In this document: one piece after another, positions 6,183 to 6,728 of the stretch
Numbering within the stretch: the stretch's first letter is position 1
Layout: every line of letters starts with the position of its first letter
Assembly: GCA_016210825.1 (NCBI GenBank)
Contig: JACQTM010000220.1
Location: forward strand, 1 to 6,728
Direction of reading: 5' to 3'
DNA: 6,728 bases
Source of the DNA: Hyphomicrobiales bacterium
Lineage (GTDB): Bacteria > Pseudomonadota > Alphaproteobacteria > Rhizobiales > Xanthobacteraceae
The notes under the pieces: generated by a model
What the model saw: the letters and a program-made list of their open reading frames with translations, nothing else
The model's database searches: none
What the model was told of the DNA's origin: nothing
Translations under genes and position numbers: made by a program

Positions 6183-6728
6183 ACGGCTGCTGATACGCTG
6201 CGCCATCGCGCCCTTGAAGCAATCAAAGCCACGCAATGGGTACCGGCCTCGGGCGAAAACCGCATCACCGGCATGATCGAAAATCGCCCCGATTGGGTGA
6301 TCTCGCGTCAGCGCGCCTGGGGTGTCCCGATCGCCGTCTTCGTCAAAGAGAAGGGCGACGGCTCGGCGGAAATTCTTCGGGATGAAGCGGTCAACAAGCG
6401 CATCGCCGATGCTTTCGAAAAGGAAGGCGCCGACGCCTGGTACGAGAAGGGCGCGGCGGAACGCTTTCTCGGCGCGCTCGCCAAGGAAGGCTGGAAGAAG
6501 ATCGACGACATTATCGATGTCTGGTTCGATTCCGGTTCGACCCACGCTTTCGTGCTCGAAGACCCGAAAAACTTTCCGACGCTCGCCGGGATCAAGCGCA
6601 AGAAAGACGGCGGACCGGACAGCGTGATGTATCTCGAAGGCTCCGACCAGCATCGCGGCTGGTTCCATTCCTCGCTCCTGGAAAGCTGTGGCACGCGCGG
6701 CGTCGCGCCCTATGACGTGGTGCTGACC
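6183..6728 (+). pseudogene. N-terminally truncated second copy of ileS (continues past right edge)
   Basis: The 182 codons starting at 6183 encode an internal IleRS segment. It begins near ADTLRHRALEAI and runs through RPDWVISRQRAWGVP, DVWFDSGS and EGSDQHRGWFHSS to the window edge, with no stop or frameshift. The N-terminal half, with HIGH and most of the editing region, is missing, because the DNA to the left is the palindromic element. Bases 6491-6728 match 1-238 with 9 differences, all synonymous third positions. An in-frame ATG at 6096 would give a low-complexity leader fused to the fragment. Such a product lacks the ATP-binding N-half and should not aminoacylate. I call it a truncated copy; an assembly join between strain variants is a real alternative. 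Confidence 0.7.
6491..6728 (+). repeat. Right copy of the ileS direct repeat (partner 1-238)
   Basis: Same orientation and reading frame as the left copy. The differences are third-codon-position and silent throughout. The identical run at the right edge after the last difference is 21 bp, and the run at the left edge before the first difference is 45 bp. Confidence 0.95.

Noticed and set aside
5986..6276. Plus-strand open frame through the palindromic element
   Set aside because: It is built from palindrome and homopolymer sequence and enters the ileS fragment in the wrong frame.
5898..6668. Minus-strand open frame across the palindromic element and ileS copy
   Set aside because: It is antisense to recognisable IleRS codons and its C-terminal part translates a low-complexity repeat; no motif is present.
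1..6728. Circular element, judged from similar sequence at both ends
   Set aside because: The ends are 96% identical, not identical, and the gene content is chromosomal housekeeping; a diverged second copy or strain mixture explains the match better.
1..6728. CRISPR array, tRNA, rRNA, riboswitch, insertion-sequence transposase
   Set aside because: No regularly spaced repeats, cloverleaf tRNA sequence, conserved rRNA segment, recognisable aptamer or transposase-like protein was seen on either strand.

Overview
The window reads as a piece of an alphaproteobacterial chromosome, most likely Rhizobiales/Hyphomicrobiales. The evidence is high GC with strong third-position GC bias, an IleRS of alphaproteobacterial type, the gene order ileS - lspA - DUF3035/BamF-like protein - two M16 peptidases, and GC-rich palindromic intergenic DNA. 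No taxonomic search could be run, so this rests on recognising protein families and gene order.

Layout, all genes on the + strand: the 3' part of isoleucyl-tRNA synthetase (ileS, 2-1270); signal peptidase II (lspA, 1276-1809), 5 bp downstream; a perfect hairpin (1828-1849); an exported proline-rich protein with a motif resembling DUF3035/BamF (1885-2577); a zinc-dependent M16 peptidase (GTG start, 2676-4046); a second M16 protein lacking the HxxEH zinc site and overlapping the first by 4 bp (4043-5380); arfB, a ribosome-rescue hydrolase with a GGQ motif (5513-5935); a composite palindromic, G/C-run-rich intergenic element (about 6025-6182); and an N-terminally truncated second copy of ileS running off the right edge (6183-6728).

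The central genes form a cell-envelope module. LspA matures lipoproteins, the DUF3035-like protein may be an outer-membrane-assembly accessory, and the two M16 proteins look like a periplasmic heterodimer in which one subunit holds the metal site and the other the R/Y substrate-binding motif. IleRS and ArfB are translation genes on either side.

The most unusual feature is the second ileS piece. Bases 6491-6728 align without gaps to bases 1-238 with 9 differences, and all 9 are synonymous third-codon-position changes. Its 5' limit falls directly at the end of the palindromic/poly-C element, so the N-terminal half of the enzyme, including the HIGH region, is absent. This could be a recently truncated duplicate, transfer from a close relative, or an assembly chimera joining two strain variants. 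The sequence alone cannot settle which. I did not find a new defence or mobile system, a CRISPR array, a tRNA or an rRNA.
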